Of a DNA stretch of 64,000 bases, positions 1-11,154 are shown in pieces. The translations under genes were made by a program, and so were the position numbers. How positions within the stretch are numbered: the stretch's first letter is position 1; every line of letters begins with the position of its first letter. Below the pieces are notes generated by a model that saw only the letters and a program-made list of their open reading frames with translations, searched no databases and was not told the origin of the DNA. The stretch lies in assembly GCA_029448655.1 (NCBI GenBank), contig JACCLO010000007.1, positions 806,001-870,000 on the forward strand, read 5' to 3'. The stretch comes from Wolfiporia cocos. Its lineage: Eukaryota; Basidiomycota; Agaricomycetes; Polyporales; Phaeolaceae.

Positions 1-3000
1 ATCGTGCCGTCATTGATGAACGAGCATCGGAAAGTGTATGTTTACTTGAAGAGAATAAGCGCTCAACCGAGATACTGACACCCGGAATAGCGAGTACATC
101 GCGCGCAATGCGCGATAGTACAGGGAAGTGGCGAGCATGAGTCTAATTTATATTACAATATATTGAGACAGATATATGCAGAATTGAGATGAGATTCACT
201 CACCTTCCACCAAATCAATGCACCGTCTTCATCCTCACAAGGGTACATGCCGGAAAAGTAGACCTCAAGTTCTGATTTCAAAGCCTGAGCTGAAGGGATA
301 GCTCTGCCAATGGCAGCGGCGAATACAGATTTTGCTTCCACTTGAGAAGCCTGAGATGACGAGGTGAGCTGGGTTGCGGCAGAACCGGCTGAAGCATATT
401 CTAGAAACAACTTCTCCAGAATAGCCTGTGCACGCTGCGCTATGTCAGCGCTCCACAACGTATCATTCTGGAAGTATGTAAGTCGTATAAATGGATGCAA
501 TACTATATAATATAAGGGTCAGAATTGGCCAATGTCAAGTGAACAAACCGGCTCCAATAAGGGGAAATGATGAGACGAGTGCCTTCCTAAGGTGGACATC
601 GAGCCTTTTGAGGCCACATTCTATTGCATTCGCTAGGTTATTGAGTGATTGATCTTCTGCCTTCTGCTTGGACTCCTTGAGATGGGATTCTATGAATTTG
701 TACATCGGAAGGACCAAACAGATGGTAGGAACCATGGACTTTGAGAAAACCAAAGTCACTTTTTGGAAGGGCTAGCAAAAAGAGAACATTAGGATGTTTT
801 CAATCAGCAGTATCAATTGCATACTTCTAGAACCTCGCATATGTTTTCGAGAAGCTCCCAGTCTGCCGGAGAGAGAAACTTCTTCCGAGTAGCAGCAGCT
901 TTCTTTTGACCTGTCAGATTCTTGTCGAGCTGCTCAATCCAATGGTTTATAGCCTGTGGCGAAATAAATATTAAGTGAAACATACATCAGTCCTTCAGAT
1001 GATACAGCTTACAGGGCGCAGCTTGATGCCACGTTCAATCTCGGCGTAGGTCGTATTCCAGCGGACTGGCATACTGCGAACCGGTACAAGATGTTTGTGC
1101 TCATTCTCACAGAGCTGCCGGATAAGGCGGTGCATACGTTTTCTACGGACTTCAGAGCGCAGGACATCTACGACAACTGCATGAAGCTTAATATGTAAAG
1201 GTTAAAATTAAATCAGAATGACATATAGCACCACTCACCTTGTCAACTGCAGTGAAACACTTCTTAGATTTCGATTTGCTTGCCTTGCCATAGTTAGAAC
1301 CTAATAGGATTTTATCCATGATCTCTGAGCTTATCCCTAGCTCAACTCCACTACCATCATCATCCTTCCACTCATCTGCCTCCTCCTCTGAGCTCAGCTC
1401 ATCCAGATTCTCCTTATCCTTAGTACCAGATAGTATTTGCTTACCATCCCGCTCATTCTCGGCCTCATTTTGAGCTGCCTCCATCTGCTCAATAACGGCG
1501 GGAGCATGATTTGGATCATATGCGAGAGGATGGTTGCGGGTTTCCGTGTAGAAATCAGTCTGGTCTGGGTGCGGAGCTAGGCCGAGACTACATAGAATAC
1601 GCCTATAAATGCCGAAATCTCATTAAAAAAAGTATGCACCGTCAGGAGATGGACTTACTACACAACAATATTGGTTACATGCCCACCACAACCTACTTGT
1701 ATCTCTTGAGGGTCTAACAGAATACCGTGCTTCTTTTGAATCATTGTGCTGAGGGTGCGATTCATTGTACTGTTACTAGCAGCATTGTCGGCTGTACTAG
1801 CAACTAGAATGCAAGAAGCATGAATATCTCCTACAGTCAAAGGGATACAGTGATACAGTGAGTGCATAAGACTCACTAAGCTTATCGGTCACTTTACGGC
1901 GATGCAGCGCATTGAAGATGAGCTTCGCAGATGCTGCACCTGAGGCCTGAGTGATCACCATCAAGAGGAAGCAGCTCAAGCACATGTTCGATCAGGTCCC
2001 AGTTGTCATCGATCCAGAATGCGACTGTGCCTGCAAAGGCATAGACAGAATTTTTGCTTGTCCAGAGGTCACTTGCAACCGCAATCTTTGACGGGTTTTC
2101 CTGAATGCGGAATATCAGTGATGTCATTACTAAGCAATGCTGATGCATCCAGAGTCACCTGCATAACCTTGTGTAACTGTGCATCGATACAATTGTGCAG
2201 TAAATTCAAGTCACAACGGACCATCTGTCGATTTGGGATGGTGATATGGCGTGGTAAGACATAACGAAAACATCTGTCCATTCCAGGCTTTTCTCCGAAT
2301 GAGTAAGGCAAATCATCTTCTATAATGGCTTTGACAAGGTGTTCACGGAAGCCTTTCATTGTTACCTGTTTCTCTGAATTGTCCGCACCTCGCTTTGTGA
2401 ACTCTAGCATGAACCTTGTCTGTGCTTGGCGGCCACCCTGGCTACACATCTCCGTGACGAGTCCATCACCCAGCCGCCCATTCTTCCGACTGCTCCATGC
2501 CGCAAATGTCTGGTCTGCAGGTAGGCCCTCACACTTTTCAAGATGTGATATGAAATTACTAGAGACAGGTGCTTTGAGTGTCTCCTGTGCATACTCCCTG
2601 CATTTTGGAGTCCGGGGTGATGTGCGGAATGTCCTACTAGTATAGAGCATTCAATAGAATTATTTTATCCATTTTTGGCCACTTACGAGCACCAGTTACA
2701 GCGCCATTTCCATATGGGCTGCGATCTGTTTGTGGCTGCTAACGGCTCAAATGCCCATTCAGCTTTTATGGGGCGACGGCCTGCCTTCTTGTTAACCTCC
2801 GGGACATCACTCTCGTTGTCTGTAGGCGGCTGTCGGATATGACATGTGGCTGAATACAAGTCAGTTTAGCATGGATATGAAGTGGAATGTTTAGCACCTC
2901 GGATGGCTTATTTAATATTTTCCCCACTATGCTGGGCTTCTTCGCAGTGCTGTCCATAAGTTGTTTCTGCAGTTGTGTGAATTACGTCAGCATATCACGG

Positions 3001-3180
3001 CAACGTTTGGCTCCGTCTTACCTTGCTTGGTACTGTATCTGGTGCATCAGCTCGTTTGCACTTACTATGAACTGTCACATGTGATTTTGATGTGGCAGCA
3101 TCAGCAGCGGCAAATGCTGCATCACTATCAATACTAGCTTGCTGGGCTGCCGTGAAGGCTGCCTTCCTGTGGCGGCAAGC
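1..3180 (-). CDS. hAT-family transposase, partial (C-terminus beyond left edge), frameshifted
   Basis: Cut-and-paste DNA transposase of the hAT superfamily, read on the minus strand through about ten short introns. A BED-type zinc finger lies near 2560-2715 (WKWRCNWC, an intron, then HLEKC). Next come the core block IAVASDLWTSKNSVYAF (2040-2100), TADNAASNSTMNRT (~1740-1800), MPVRWNTTYAEIERG (~1030-1075), and at the edge the hAT dimerisation motif ARDVLAIPGVSISVERLF (~45-110). Exons join in frame across GT-AG introns except at 1941-1950, where a 7-nt near-repeat (TCAGGcc/TCAGGtg) breaks the frame. The last residues lie outside the window. A start codon was not fixed; the first convincing exon begins near 3180. 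The gene is a possible relative of the source that moved the hAT MITEs in this window, but its own terminal repeats were not found, so that link is inference. Confidence 0.85.
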
Positions 3181-3213
3181 ATGAATTATATAAGAAAGAA
3201 GGACTCACGCATG

Positions 3214-3851
3214 TAGTGATGTGCCAGGCCCGGCCCGGCTCAAAAGCCCCGGCTTTGGCCCGGCTTTGGACGGCCTTGGCTTTTCAAAACCTCAGGCCGG
3301 GCCCCCATTGACGGCCCAGGGCTTGGCCCGGCCCGGCCTGGGGCTTGCCCGGGGCCTGGCACTGTGAGGATGATCATCACTGTAGCCACACAAACTCATA
3401 ATGTACCTTCTCCAACTATCTTCTGACAAAGTCAAGCTCCAGTATCTTCAATAATTAGTGAATTATAGTGTGAAATCATCATTTCACCGGCACGGTGCTC
3501 TGTGGCGCGCCTTCCAAATGGGGCATCGTATAGGCGCCCAAAAGTGAGCGACAGGCTTCAGCACCAAATATTCAATCCATGGGACTATCCTCTTGCTTGA
3601 ATTTAATAATATAGACATACTTCATTGGAATATGGCATACTGCTACTATATATATCCTTATATCATAGTTACTAGACATTTTATCCGTTAGAGCTTCAGG
3701 CTGGGGCTCACGGCTTGGCCCGGCCCGGCTTGAGACACAAGCCGGGCCCTGGGCCGTCTCAAGCCGTGGTGTAGGGCCCGGCCTGGCCCGGCCCAAGTAG
3801 GGCTTGGCCCGGCCCGGCCTATGGCCCAAAGCCGGGCCTGGCACATCACTA
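3214..3851. mobile_element. hAT-type MITE, GGCCCGG family, TSD CACGCATG
   Basis: Non-autonomous element of 638 bp with terminal inverted repeats TAGTGATGTGCCAGGCCCGG and its complement. It is flanked by an exact 8-bp duplication CACGCATG (3206-3213 and 3852-3859), the size expected for hAT. Both subterminal regions (~3220-3360 and ~3700-3850) are packed with GGCCCGGC/AAGCCGGGC units; the middle is AT-rich. It has no coding capacity. The insertion falls at an exon/donor-site junction of a minus-strand reading frame (GTGAGT at ~3203-3208). Confidence 0.9.
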
Positions 3852-3859
3852 CACGCATG

Positions 3860-4222
3860 TGTGATGAGGTCAATCAAGGAGCCTATCCGGTCCTCCAGTA
3901 ACCGTAGACCATTATCCTTCTCAATGCCCGGCACAGTGATAAAATATGCCAAGAAATTGTGGATAAGCTGCAAACCGTATTCTCCCCTGCAGACCAGCTT
4001 AATTTTGCTGTGTTCGGACACTTGGAAAACATGAGTCCATGCCCGATCAACTGAATAGTATGGCCCTTCGTCAGGGTCCACACTGAGATCGGAGAAATAG
4101 CGGGCAATTGGCCCTTCAGAAGTTCCGTGAAGAAGGCAGGCTATCAATGAGAGATTGTAGCTCGCTGAGATGCTGCCGTGATTTCGTAACTGACATGGTG
4201 GGGTCATTGGGCTTGTTCGCAC
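3860..4222 (-). pseudogene. Unrecognised protein-coding fragment cut by a hAT MITE
   Basis: An open frame of about 120 codons contains PYYSVDRAWTHVFQVSEHSK, KLVCRGEYGLQLIHNFL and GLRLLEDRIGSLIDLITHA. It looks like genuine coding sequence (amphipathic helices, no low complexity), but I do not recognise the family. Its 3' side meets the MITE at the GT donor of what looks like an intron. Sequence beyond the MITE (2700-3200) belongs to the hAT gene on the same strand, so this could be an upstream exon of that element or an unrelated gene remnant. No ATG supports a defined start. Confidence 0.45.
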
Positions 4223-4704
4223 TAGCAGGGCTCAGCAGAGGGTTTTTTGCATGCATTTACATAAGCATATTGTATACCAAATCAAGTATGAGCTTGCTCT
4301 TTAGGTCACATGATATCCCTACCGTTACTATTAGATAGAGTACCAGTATCATATTGTATTCATAGTATATCATATTGTAATACTTCATAATAGACACCAG
4401 TGGGATCCGCCTCGGCCCAGTATTTAATAGTGATATTACGATTAGATATTATTATAATCAATTATAATAGTAATTTTGGCCAGCACTAATGTGATGTACC
4501 CTAATGCTGTAACTATGATCATGTGACTATCTAGGCATATGTCCATGAGACCAAGCCAGGGGTTGGGCAAATACTTGCATGCCACAAAAACCATAACACT
4601 ATCATGAAAATTGCAACTACACATTCAAGGCTTTTCTACAAAAACCTCTGGTTCCTCTTGTCTCAGTTGATGCCACTACAATCCAAAAGTGAGAGCACTG
4701 TATG
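4223..4704. other. AT-rich spacer, nothing recognised
   Basis: No ORF, terminal repeat or RNA-like structure could be supported here. It separates the hAT region from the solo-LTR block. Confidence 0.6.
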
Positions 4705-4709
4705 GTATG

Positions 4710-5863
4710 TGTCACAGATTTTACCGGGTCTTCATACCTAAACAACTCATGTCTGGGATTATATTTTGCATTTTACTGACACGGAAATACTCAACATGTC
4801 ATCCACAAGTGGCCCCCTAGGCCCCAAGCCTAAGGTAGTCAGCACAGATAGTACCAGACTAGCAAGACGAGGGTAAAAGGGGCATCGACGTCACAAAGCT
4901 AGAGTCGACGTAGTGCACACAAGGGGACAAGAAGTGTAGACCGGGGCACACACGCCCAACATCCACATTAATGGAACTGAGGTTGTAAGACCTCAGCTCA
5001 GTGGTATATATACATGACAGACCAGTGGTACTACTGTAGGTACTTGCCCTAAAGGCCTGGTCTGTGCGCACTAACTACGTGTCATGATATAGTAAGCAGT
5101 CTAGATGTAGGAAGTACTGGGCTGGGGTAATCTAGACACTAGGGACAATCTAATCTAGGGGTCATGTGACATACTGGCTAAGTAGTTCATGACGCAGTGG
5201 TAAATGTACAAAGAGGGGAGCGCAAAGCCCTGTGTTCGAGCCCGGATGGAAGCGGCTACGAAAAGTCAGGGATGTCACAGAAAATCTGTGACATTTACAC
5301 CTTAATTATCACATGCTACACAGGCACTTATGCATCACATGATAGTTCCCTTATGGGGCTACAATATTGCTTATTAGCATGTGACTGTGAGAATAGCTTA
5401 TATAAGCTCTACCATGGTACCAGATCATATAACTGTATAGTTATAAGCCATCCAAACCTTGCCTAGGTTAGGTACACATGACCTACACAGTCACCTGACA
5501 ACCAGATGTGCCTTAAACATGCTACTAAGCTGGTTTACATCAGTGGTCCGGGCAAATACACCTGACCTGATGACTAACATTTGTTGCCACAAAGCACAAA
5601 CATGGACCTACCATCCAAAAGCACATACATGATTGGGCCGCTCATTACCTGGTGCCCAAACAATTGTGCACTTGCCATCTAGCTTTAGGGCAGACCATTA
5701 CTGGTCGTTGCAACCCATGTATATAAGCTTGACTTCTAAGGCGTAGTTGCCTTAGAGCTACTCACTTCGTTTGTAACCTGCTCATACCTAAGCTTGTTAC
5801 CACCTGTCTTGCCAACTACCAGCAACTTTTACAACTTTGTTAGTAAGTCCCAGACCTGTGTCA
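4710..5863 (+). mobile_element. Solo LTR (outer), TSD GTATG, interrupted by a second LTR
   Basis: Begins TGTCACAGATTTTACC and ends CAGACCTGTGTCA. It is flanked by exact 5-bp duplications GTATG (4705-4709 and 5864-5868). The plus orientation follows from the TTTAGGG box (~5683) and TGTATATAAG TATA box (~5718). Downstream of the TATA lies a stem-loop CTAAGGC-GTAGTT-GCCTTAG (~5735-5755). Without the nested LTR and its duplication it is about 632 bp. There is no internal region, gag or pol, so it is a recombination-derived solo LTR or a short LTR-like element. Confidence 0.85.
4777..5293 (-). mobile_element. Solo LTR nested in the 4710-5863 LTR, TSD TTTAC
   Basis: This 517-bp unit is bounded by TGACACGG (left) and CTGTGACA (right) with exact duplications TTTAC at 4772-4776 and 5294-5298. 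Read on the minus strand it begins TGTCACAGATTTTC and has GCGCACAGACC, TTTAGGGC, a TATA box and the stem-loop CTGAGGT-CTTACA-ACCTCAG (~4975-4995). On the opposite strand, near its 5' end (5190-5260), it carries a tRNA-like A box (ACGCAGTGGTAAATG) and B box (GTTCGAGCCC). Confidence 0.88.
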
Positions 5864-6044
5864 GTATGTCGAATGAATGCATATTGTTTTGTGCATTGCA
5901 AATTAAGTTGATCACTAATTAACTGCAATTGTACTGATCATGTGCTTTACCTTCCATAGTGGGCATCTGCCATGTGGTGTGGCCAATTTGTCATGACTGC
6001 TTGTCACAGTTCACCCTTAGGTGCCATCTTCATGTGGTCAGCAG

Positions 6045-6430
6045 TGTTACAGGTTGAATACCCATTCGTATATTCGAGTCGCAAATATAGATCATTCTTC
6101 TGCACGTAGGCACATCGCCGTATGCAAGGCAAATACTCGTTAGATGCCTTCAAGTCCTAGGTGAAGTTCCTAGGAGATCGTATAATATCCAATACACTTT
6201 AGAGGATATAATCAGTTTGGGTGCGAGTCTGAGAGAATATAAGACTCACCTAAGTCTGAGAAGTCAGTGTGCACTTCGAGGACTTAGTCGTTCGGTTGCT
6301 CGAGTGAGAAATACTGAGCATAGTTTCCTACGTTTGAGAACGAGTATAAGACTTCTTGTTTGTACAACAAGGTCGAGCTGAAGAGCCTCGACAGTAAGTA
6401 CATGAGTTTATATACTACACTAGGTGTTAG
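6045..6430 (+). mobile_element. LTR of a second retrotransposon family
   Basis: TGTTACAGGTTGAATACCCA matches the start of the sequence at 63657 (TGTTACGGATTGAATATCCA). Similarity continues through a TATA-like GAGTATAAGA (~6340) and the hairpin CTTGTT-TGTAC-AACAAG (~6353-6369). The 3' end was not fixed; the following 350 bp may be internal retrotransposon sequence. The family could be Copia- or Gypsy-like; no pol sequence is present to decide. Confidence 0.55.
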
Positions 6431-6784
6431 GGGTTAAGTCCATCCCAGATGTCACCACTACTATCTATGCTATAGTACCAAATGTTTGATAAGTATGTAG
6501 TGATATATCCGAAATGATAGATAGGAATGATGATGGCAGTTGAATGCCATCTGTCAGCTAGTAAGTGATAAAGATGAAACGGTGACAGAGTTGGATCTGC
6601 CAAAGGTGAAATGCACCCTATACACTAGTACAACTGGGGATGTGCCCAGTAGAGTCACGAGTAGCCAGGGGGGTTGGTTGTGCAACAAGTCCCTGAATCA
6701 TATTCACCCAATGGTGAGTTCTATCAGCGTTCGAAAAATCAAAATAACCGTAACAAGCAGCAACCCCTGGTCTAATACTAGTGG
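6431..6784 (+). other. Possible retrotransposon internal remnant, no intact ORF
   Basis: Short frames contain a basic stretch SKNQNNRNKQQP (~6727-6762), followed directly by the target duplication of the next LTR. The same sequence resumes after that LTR at 8037-8179. No reverse transcriptase, protease or zinc knuckle survives, so the assignment rests only on position after an LTR. Confidence 0.3.
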
Positions 6785-8031
6785 TATCACAGTGTGCCTA
6801 CTGTGGTAACGAGGCACACCAGGGCCTCCCTTCCCATCCATATACACCTGCTAAGGTGTATAGAGGGATGTTATCATAATGTTGTAGTCTCCAGCTGTAG
6901 GTGTTAACCCAGACTAGCAAGAAGAGAGAGGAGGCTGTCATAGATTTGGGACATGCCACTATTTTTCCCATATTTTTACCTATTTTATTGGTATTTCTAC
7001 AAAGCCCATAGACGTTTACGCTGTTAAGTGCCCGTCTACATGTACACCAAACCAAACAACACGTACATAACACGTCACACGTCCACTGTTCATAACAACA
7101 CGTAAACAACACGCTTGTACGTGTCAATGACTCAGCGGACTAACCTCCGAAGTCACGCGTCTGACTCATATCCCGATACCAGGCTATGTCAATACATACG
7201 CATAAGCGGCCCGCTCGTTATCACATGCCAATAGCACTATTGTGACTCATATCCCGATACCGGTATATGTTTATCACATGCTAGGCTTACTAACGTAGCT
7301 ACCGCCACAATACAAACATGGACCTACGGTCCAAACACGGTTTCTTACTGGTGCGGCCATTACCGGCGCACATGGTCTATAGTAGAATACGACTTAGCTG
7401 TACTATCTGTATCTGCGCACAGACCGTCTCAATGTTTGGTTCCACTTATGGATACCAAACAACACATGTATATAAGTAGGGCTATCATCTCCGATAAGCC
7501 TTAGATTTGTTCTCTGCATTCACACAGTCAAACACCATCCTGCTTGCGCTCTCTAGTCTCTCACCAGCCTTTAGCAACTACTTCAAGTCGCTACAAAGCC
7601 TATAAGTGAGTCCCACAACTAGTTTGTGTCAGAGGCGGCACACCGAGTCATGCAGGGAGCGAGTCACAAAGGGGCCAGTGAGCCCATCGATGAGAATATA
7701 AGTTCTAAGCTGTAAGGCTCAGAACCTCTAGGCATAAGTACAGGGGGCGGAGCACTAGTACAATGCCTACCCTAAACTACTAGGTCCATGCGCAGCCATA
7801 AGGGCATTGCTAAGGGCCGTCATCAAGTACTTATGTCAGGTGATGTACCTAGCTAGCACTGACCAGGCACTACTATGGTATGGTCATCTAATCTAATCTA
7901 CATATGGAGGTGCTAGCTGGCACGTAGCGCTGGTACTGGTGCTAAGGGATGGGATGCTCTCACAGAGCCCAAATAACCTCTTGAAAGCCTGTAAAAAGTA
8001 GGAGCAATGCCCCAGATGCCAGTCTGTGACA
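6785..8031 (-). mobile_element. Solo LTR (outer), TSD AGTGG, interrupted by a plus-strand LTR
   Basis: The left end is TATCACAG, the right end CTGTGACA, with exact AGTGG duplications at 6780-6784 and 8032-8036. On the minus strand it starts TGTCACAGACTGGC and ends CTGTGATA. The TG...TA ends recur in the 27549 and 44175 copies, so they are a family feature. The stem-loop is GTTCTGAGC-CTTACA-GCTTAGAAC (one G-T pair, ~7690-7720). Net length without the nested LTR is about 546 bp. Confidence 0.82.
6936..7631 (+). mobile_element. Solo LTR nested in the 6785-8031 LTR, TSD GAGGC
   Basis: This 696-bp unit runs from TGTCATAGATTTGGG to AGTTTGTGTCA between exact GAGGC duplications (6931-6935, 7632-7636). 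It carries GCGCACAGACC (~7415), the TATA box TGTATATAAG (~7466) and a shorter stem GGCTATC-ATCTCC-GATAAGCC just downstream. Its insertion leaves the two parts of the outer minus LTR on either side. Confidence 0.87.
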
Positions 8032-8179
8032 AGTGGTATGTGGATGAGCAAAACATGTGATTCTGACATGGAAAACATGTCAGCTCACTGGCACCTGCCT
8101 CAACCCTCTAACTGAAGCCCCAAGACCCTAGAACTGGGGAATACCCTGGACCAAGGAGAATGTTGAATGACTTCCAGTT

Positions 8180-8458
8180 TGTCACAAATAAAGTTGTGCA
8201 CACCCTGTTTTATTCCTTTCTAGCACTTCTATTGCACTTATTGCACTTAGCTGGGGTCGATCCAACGACCTGAAGGTTATTGGGTCACATGACTTACTAA
8301 ATTCTCAGATTAGATAGCGGCACCAGGTACCATCACAGGAACCATGTCAGGTGACCCTCAATCTTATCTCTGAGGTCAGGACTATTATTAGTTCATCAAG
8401 CCCCATGTCACAGAATGTCCGGAGGGACTCTATGACATCCCTCACCTGGGTTGCAAAG
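8180..8458 (+). mobile_element. 5' portion of an LTR, 3' relations unresolved
   Basis: Starts TGTCACAAATAAAG, like the LTR at 8459. It contains an antisense tRNA-like B box (GGGGTCGATCC, ~8255) and continues after the nested LTR through 9491-9659, with a CTTAGGGCAG box but no TATA. It meets a new LTR start at 9660. A CAGTT pair (8175-8179, 10096-10100) could be an outer duplication, but the homologous LTR end lies at 10108, so I leave the right boundary open. Confidence 0.45.
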
Positions 8459-9485
8459 TGTCACAACTTTATTGTTTGACATATTTTCTTTATGCTTATA
8501 CTGGGGGTTGAACCCTCAACCTCTGGGTATACCGGCATGTGACCTACTTAGGCAGCACATGATAAACTGCTAGACAGTGTGTGTCTGGACTTCTACGTTA
8601 CATCATAGGTTACATAAGCATTCTAGGTGCTATCTGGTAGGCATGTGCACACAGGCCACGTCGCTTTAGGGTAGTCATAGTTACTTAGGGAATCGGCGCT
8701 ACTATGATGTATATAAACCTTAGGGTCTGAGGCATCTTACTGACACAGACCTTTGCGTCTGTGTGACCGGCCCAGCCGGGAACCCCTAAGTCCTATGGTC
8801 AAGCAGTCGACATGGCGCAAGGCGCTGCATAAGGGTCACCAGGCACCGCAGACTAGCAAGACGAAGACGAAAGAGTTGTCGGGCAGACCAGCGCACGCAG
8901 AGTTGGCGAGGTAAGGGGCCAAGCCCAGTTGTCCAAAATCTAAGAGATGGGTTGTAAGACCCATCTCGCTACCCTTAAGTACATGGAGCGCAACTTGCCA
9001 GTAATGGCTGCCCTAAACGATATGGCCCGTGCGGCGTATCTAAGGGAACGTGCCAGACTGTAATGCTAATGTAACGAGTGACAGGGAGTGACCGTGATGT
9101 AAGTAAGTGCGAGCGCGTGCTACCCCGGAGCGCTAATCTACTGAGTCAGGTGATCTGTACGGTATGGGAGCGACGCGGAGGCGGAGTAGGGGTACGGCGC
9201 GGACGCAGCTCGACTCGTCCGCGGGCAAGAACCTACAGGGGGATGTCATTAGGGCCCCTCCAGGCAATTTGTGACACTTACCTCAGACCTTTTATTCTCT
9301 ACCATGCCTTAGGGCACTTAACTCGTCATCTCTTGCTGCACTCCTGGCATTGACTCACTAGACTGTTGATATGACCTCAGCATAGCCTTGAGGGTTTGGT
9401 GTCACCCTTGGATGGCATAGCTTTGGTTGACAGACCTAGTAGTGGGACGTTAGTGGATTAGGGATGACTCAAGAGTTTTGGGTCA
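8459..9485 (+). mobile_element. Solo LTR, TSD CAAAG, itself split by a minus-strand LTR
   Basis: Runs from TGTCACAACTTTATTG to GAGTTTTGGGTCA with exact CAAAG at 8454-8458 and 9486-9490. A TATA box lies at ~8709 (TGTATATAAA). The stem-loop after it, GGTCTGAG-N9-CTCAGACC, is visible only after removing the nested LTR, because that LTR landed in the loop. An antisense tRNA-like module sits at ~8500-8570 (TTGAACCCTCAACC as B-box arm). Net length is about 486 bp. Confidence 0.85.
8741..9276 (-). mobile_element. Solo LTR nested inside 8459-9485, TSD CTTAC
   Basis: This 536-bp unit is bounded by TGACACAG and TTGTGACA with exact CTTAC at 8736-8740 and 9277-9281. Minus-strand features are a GTTTAGGGC box, a weak TATA region (TACTTAAG) and a perfect 9-bp stem GAGATGGGT-CTTACA-ACCCATCTC (~8942-8967). 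It is the innermost layer of this LTR stack. Confidence 0.87.
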
Positions 9486-9659
9486 CAAAGGCGCCGCTGT
9501 GCACACGGCTAACTCCTTATGCCAGGTCACCTCTCCATCGCTCCCTAGATACTGTGTAGACCACCTGAGCCAGTAGAATAGCACCTTAGGGCAGCACACA
9601 CTACCATGCACTCACATGATGGTCACTCCTTGTTACATAGTTACATTACTTCATGGTCA

Positions 9660-10108
9660 TGTCACAGATTTATTCTTCTCTCCCCCTCTCGGGATCGAAC
9701 TCATAAACTCATTGTATATAGTCATGTGATCTGTGCCAAGTAGCTTAACGGTTATGTGTAGCCCCCCTCTCTGGTCAGTGCCTTCTAGCTTATGTCAACT
9801 ACATACATGTGATTGGCTTATATCATACGTACGCACAGACCACACCTTTAGGGCTGGTCCGGTATCAGTAGCGTACAGCCTCTCATGTATATAAGTTAGC
9901 GATGTCTGAGGCTTACACCTCAGACTGATGATACTCGACGTTGGGCTTAGTCCCTCAGATCTAACTGCTGTGTGCCGTCTGCGACTGGACTCCCCCCTCT
10001 TTCTCGCTAGTCTGGGGTACGATCATTAGATTACCTCGTCTCTAGCCATTGGACGATATCTTGAGGATTAGGACAATGGTAGTCGGTACATGACACAGTT
10101 CTGTGTCA
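9660..10108 (+). mobile_element. LTR, no clean TSD
   Basis: Begins TGTCACAGATTTATTC and ends ACATGACACAGTTCTGTGTCA, homologous to the end of the 62599 LTR. It contains an antisense tRNA-like module (~9685-9740), GCACAGACC, CTTTAGGGC, TGTATATAAG (~9889) and the stem-loop GTCTGAGG-CTTACA-CCTCAGAC (~9912-9933). Flanks GGTCA and CAAGG do not match, so one side has probably been rearranged, perhaps by recombination with the 8180 LTR. Confidence 0.7.
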
Positions 10109-10113
10109 CAAGG

Positions 10114-11150
10114 ACAGGACATGAAAGCACTCTACTCGCATGGGCCAATCTAGCATGTGCACAATCTGATGGGAATTCTCTTTAGTAATTTTCGAGGCAT
10201 TTTCAAGTCTCAAAGCCTGATTTTCTGTGTTCATGAATCTGAGAAGTACAGCCTTTGAGATATCAAATCACCAAGATGATCACACTAATTACCTTGCTAT
10301 GTGGTATGAAGGGAGGTTCAATCAATGACAGATAGGTAAGGGAGGGTACTATATGTCATATGTCTGAATATACCATATCCATGTACAGTATGACCAACTT
10401 TAATCATATAAAAAGGGACGACCGCTGCATGGGAATCGCCATGTGCTTTTCCACATGTGCCACATGCTGTCCATCGTCCCATAGGGCTCGCACCACCAAC
10501 CCGGGGAGTTGGCCAGTGGATTCCCACAACCGGCACCTGCAAGGCACACGCACATTCAAGTCCCTGCGACGAAAACCCGTGTTACGCACATCATCCCTGC
10601 GGCGTGCTGCCACAATTTTGGTACCGTTATAATGTACATGAGATGTACTGTACATCCATGTAACAAATTTGCAAAAAAATGAAGACAAATTTTGAGGCAC
10701 CACAAATGTAGAGGGGGGGCCCACCAAATGTTGAGTAGGTGGACACGGGTGGATGGAGGTGTTAGGCCATCCCAGTCCACACAGGGACAAACAATGCCTC
10801 CTGCCTACCCTGTGGGGGAGTGGCACACAACACATAAACACACTACATTGGCGCTATAACAAATATGTTACCATCCCTGCTAAGCCGTTGAAAGTCCCTA
10901 AACAGTGACCACTTATTTGTGAGCTGATAAACGGCCTCCCCCACACTTGCTTGGGCAACACAACATATTGTGGGTTGTTATAACATGCTGGCAGTGGGTT
11001 CTTTGGCATTGATGGGTTGATGCACATAGATTTCCCAAATCTTTGAGGCAACAATTCTCATATCATCACACACAAAACACATTCACGATGTATGGGTTCT
11101 GTTCTGCCAGACACACTGAATGCTGATGGTTACAATCTGTTATAGGGATC
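10114..11150. other. No supported gene; probable 5' non-coding part of the Helitron
   Basis: Only short overlapping frames with no recognisable domain are present. The Helitron 5' end (TC after an A) should lie here or slightly upstream, but no terminus could be chosen with confidence. Confidence 0.4.
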
Positions 11151-11154
11151 CTCC

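Noticed and set aside
6785..6830. CX2CX4H zinc-knuckle-like peptide suggesting a gag protein
   Set aside because: It lies entirely inside the 6785-8031 solo LTR defined by the AGTGG duplication and is not in frame with the preceding basic stretch.
8175..10100. CAGTT pair as the target duplication of one large outer LTR
   Set aside because: Homology with the 62599 LTR places the true LTR end eight bases beyond (10108), so the CAGTT match may be chance; left unresolved.
10318..10841. Overlapping frames of up to 145 codons as a gene
   Set aside because: Low-complexity translation on both strands, no domain and no splice-consistent extension.
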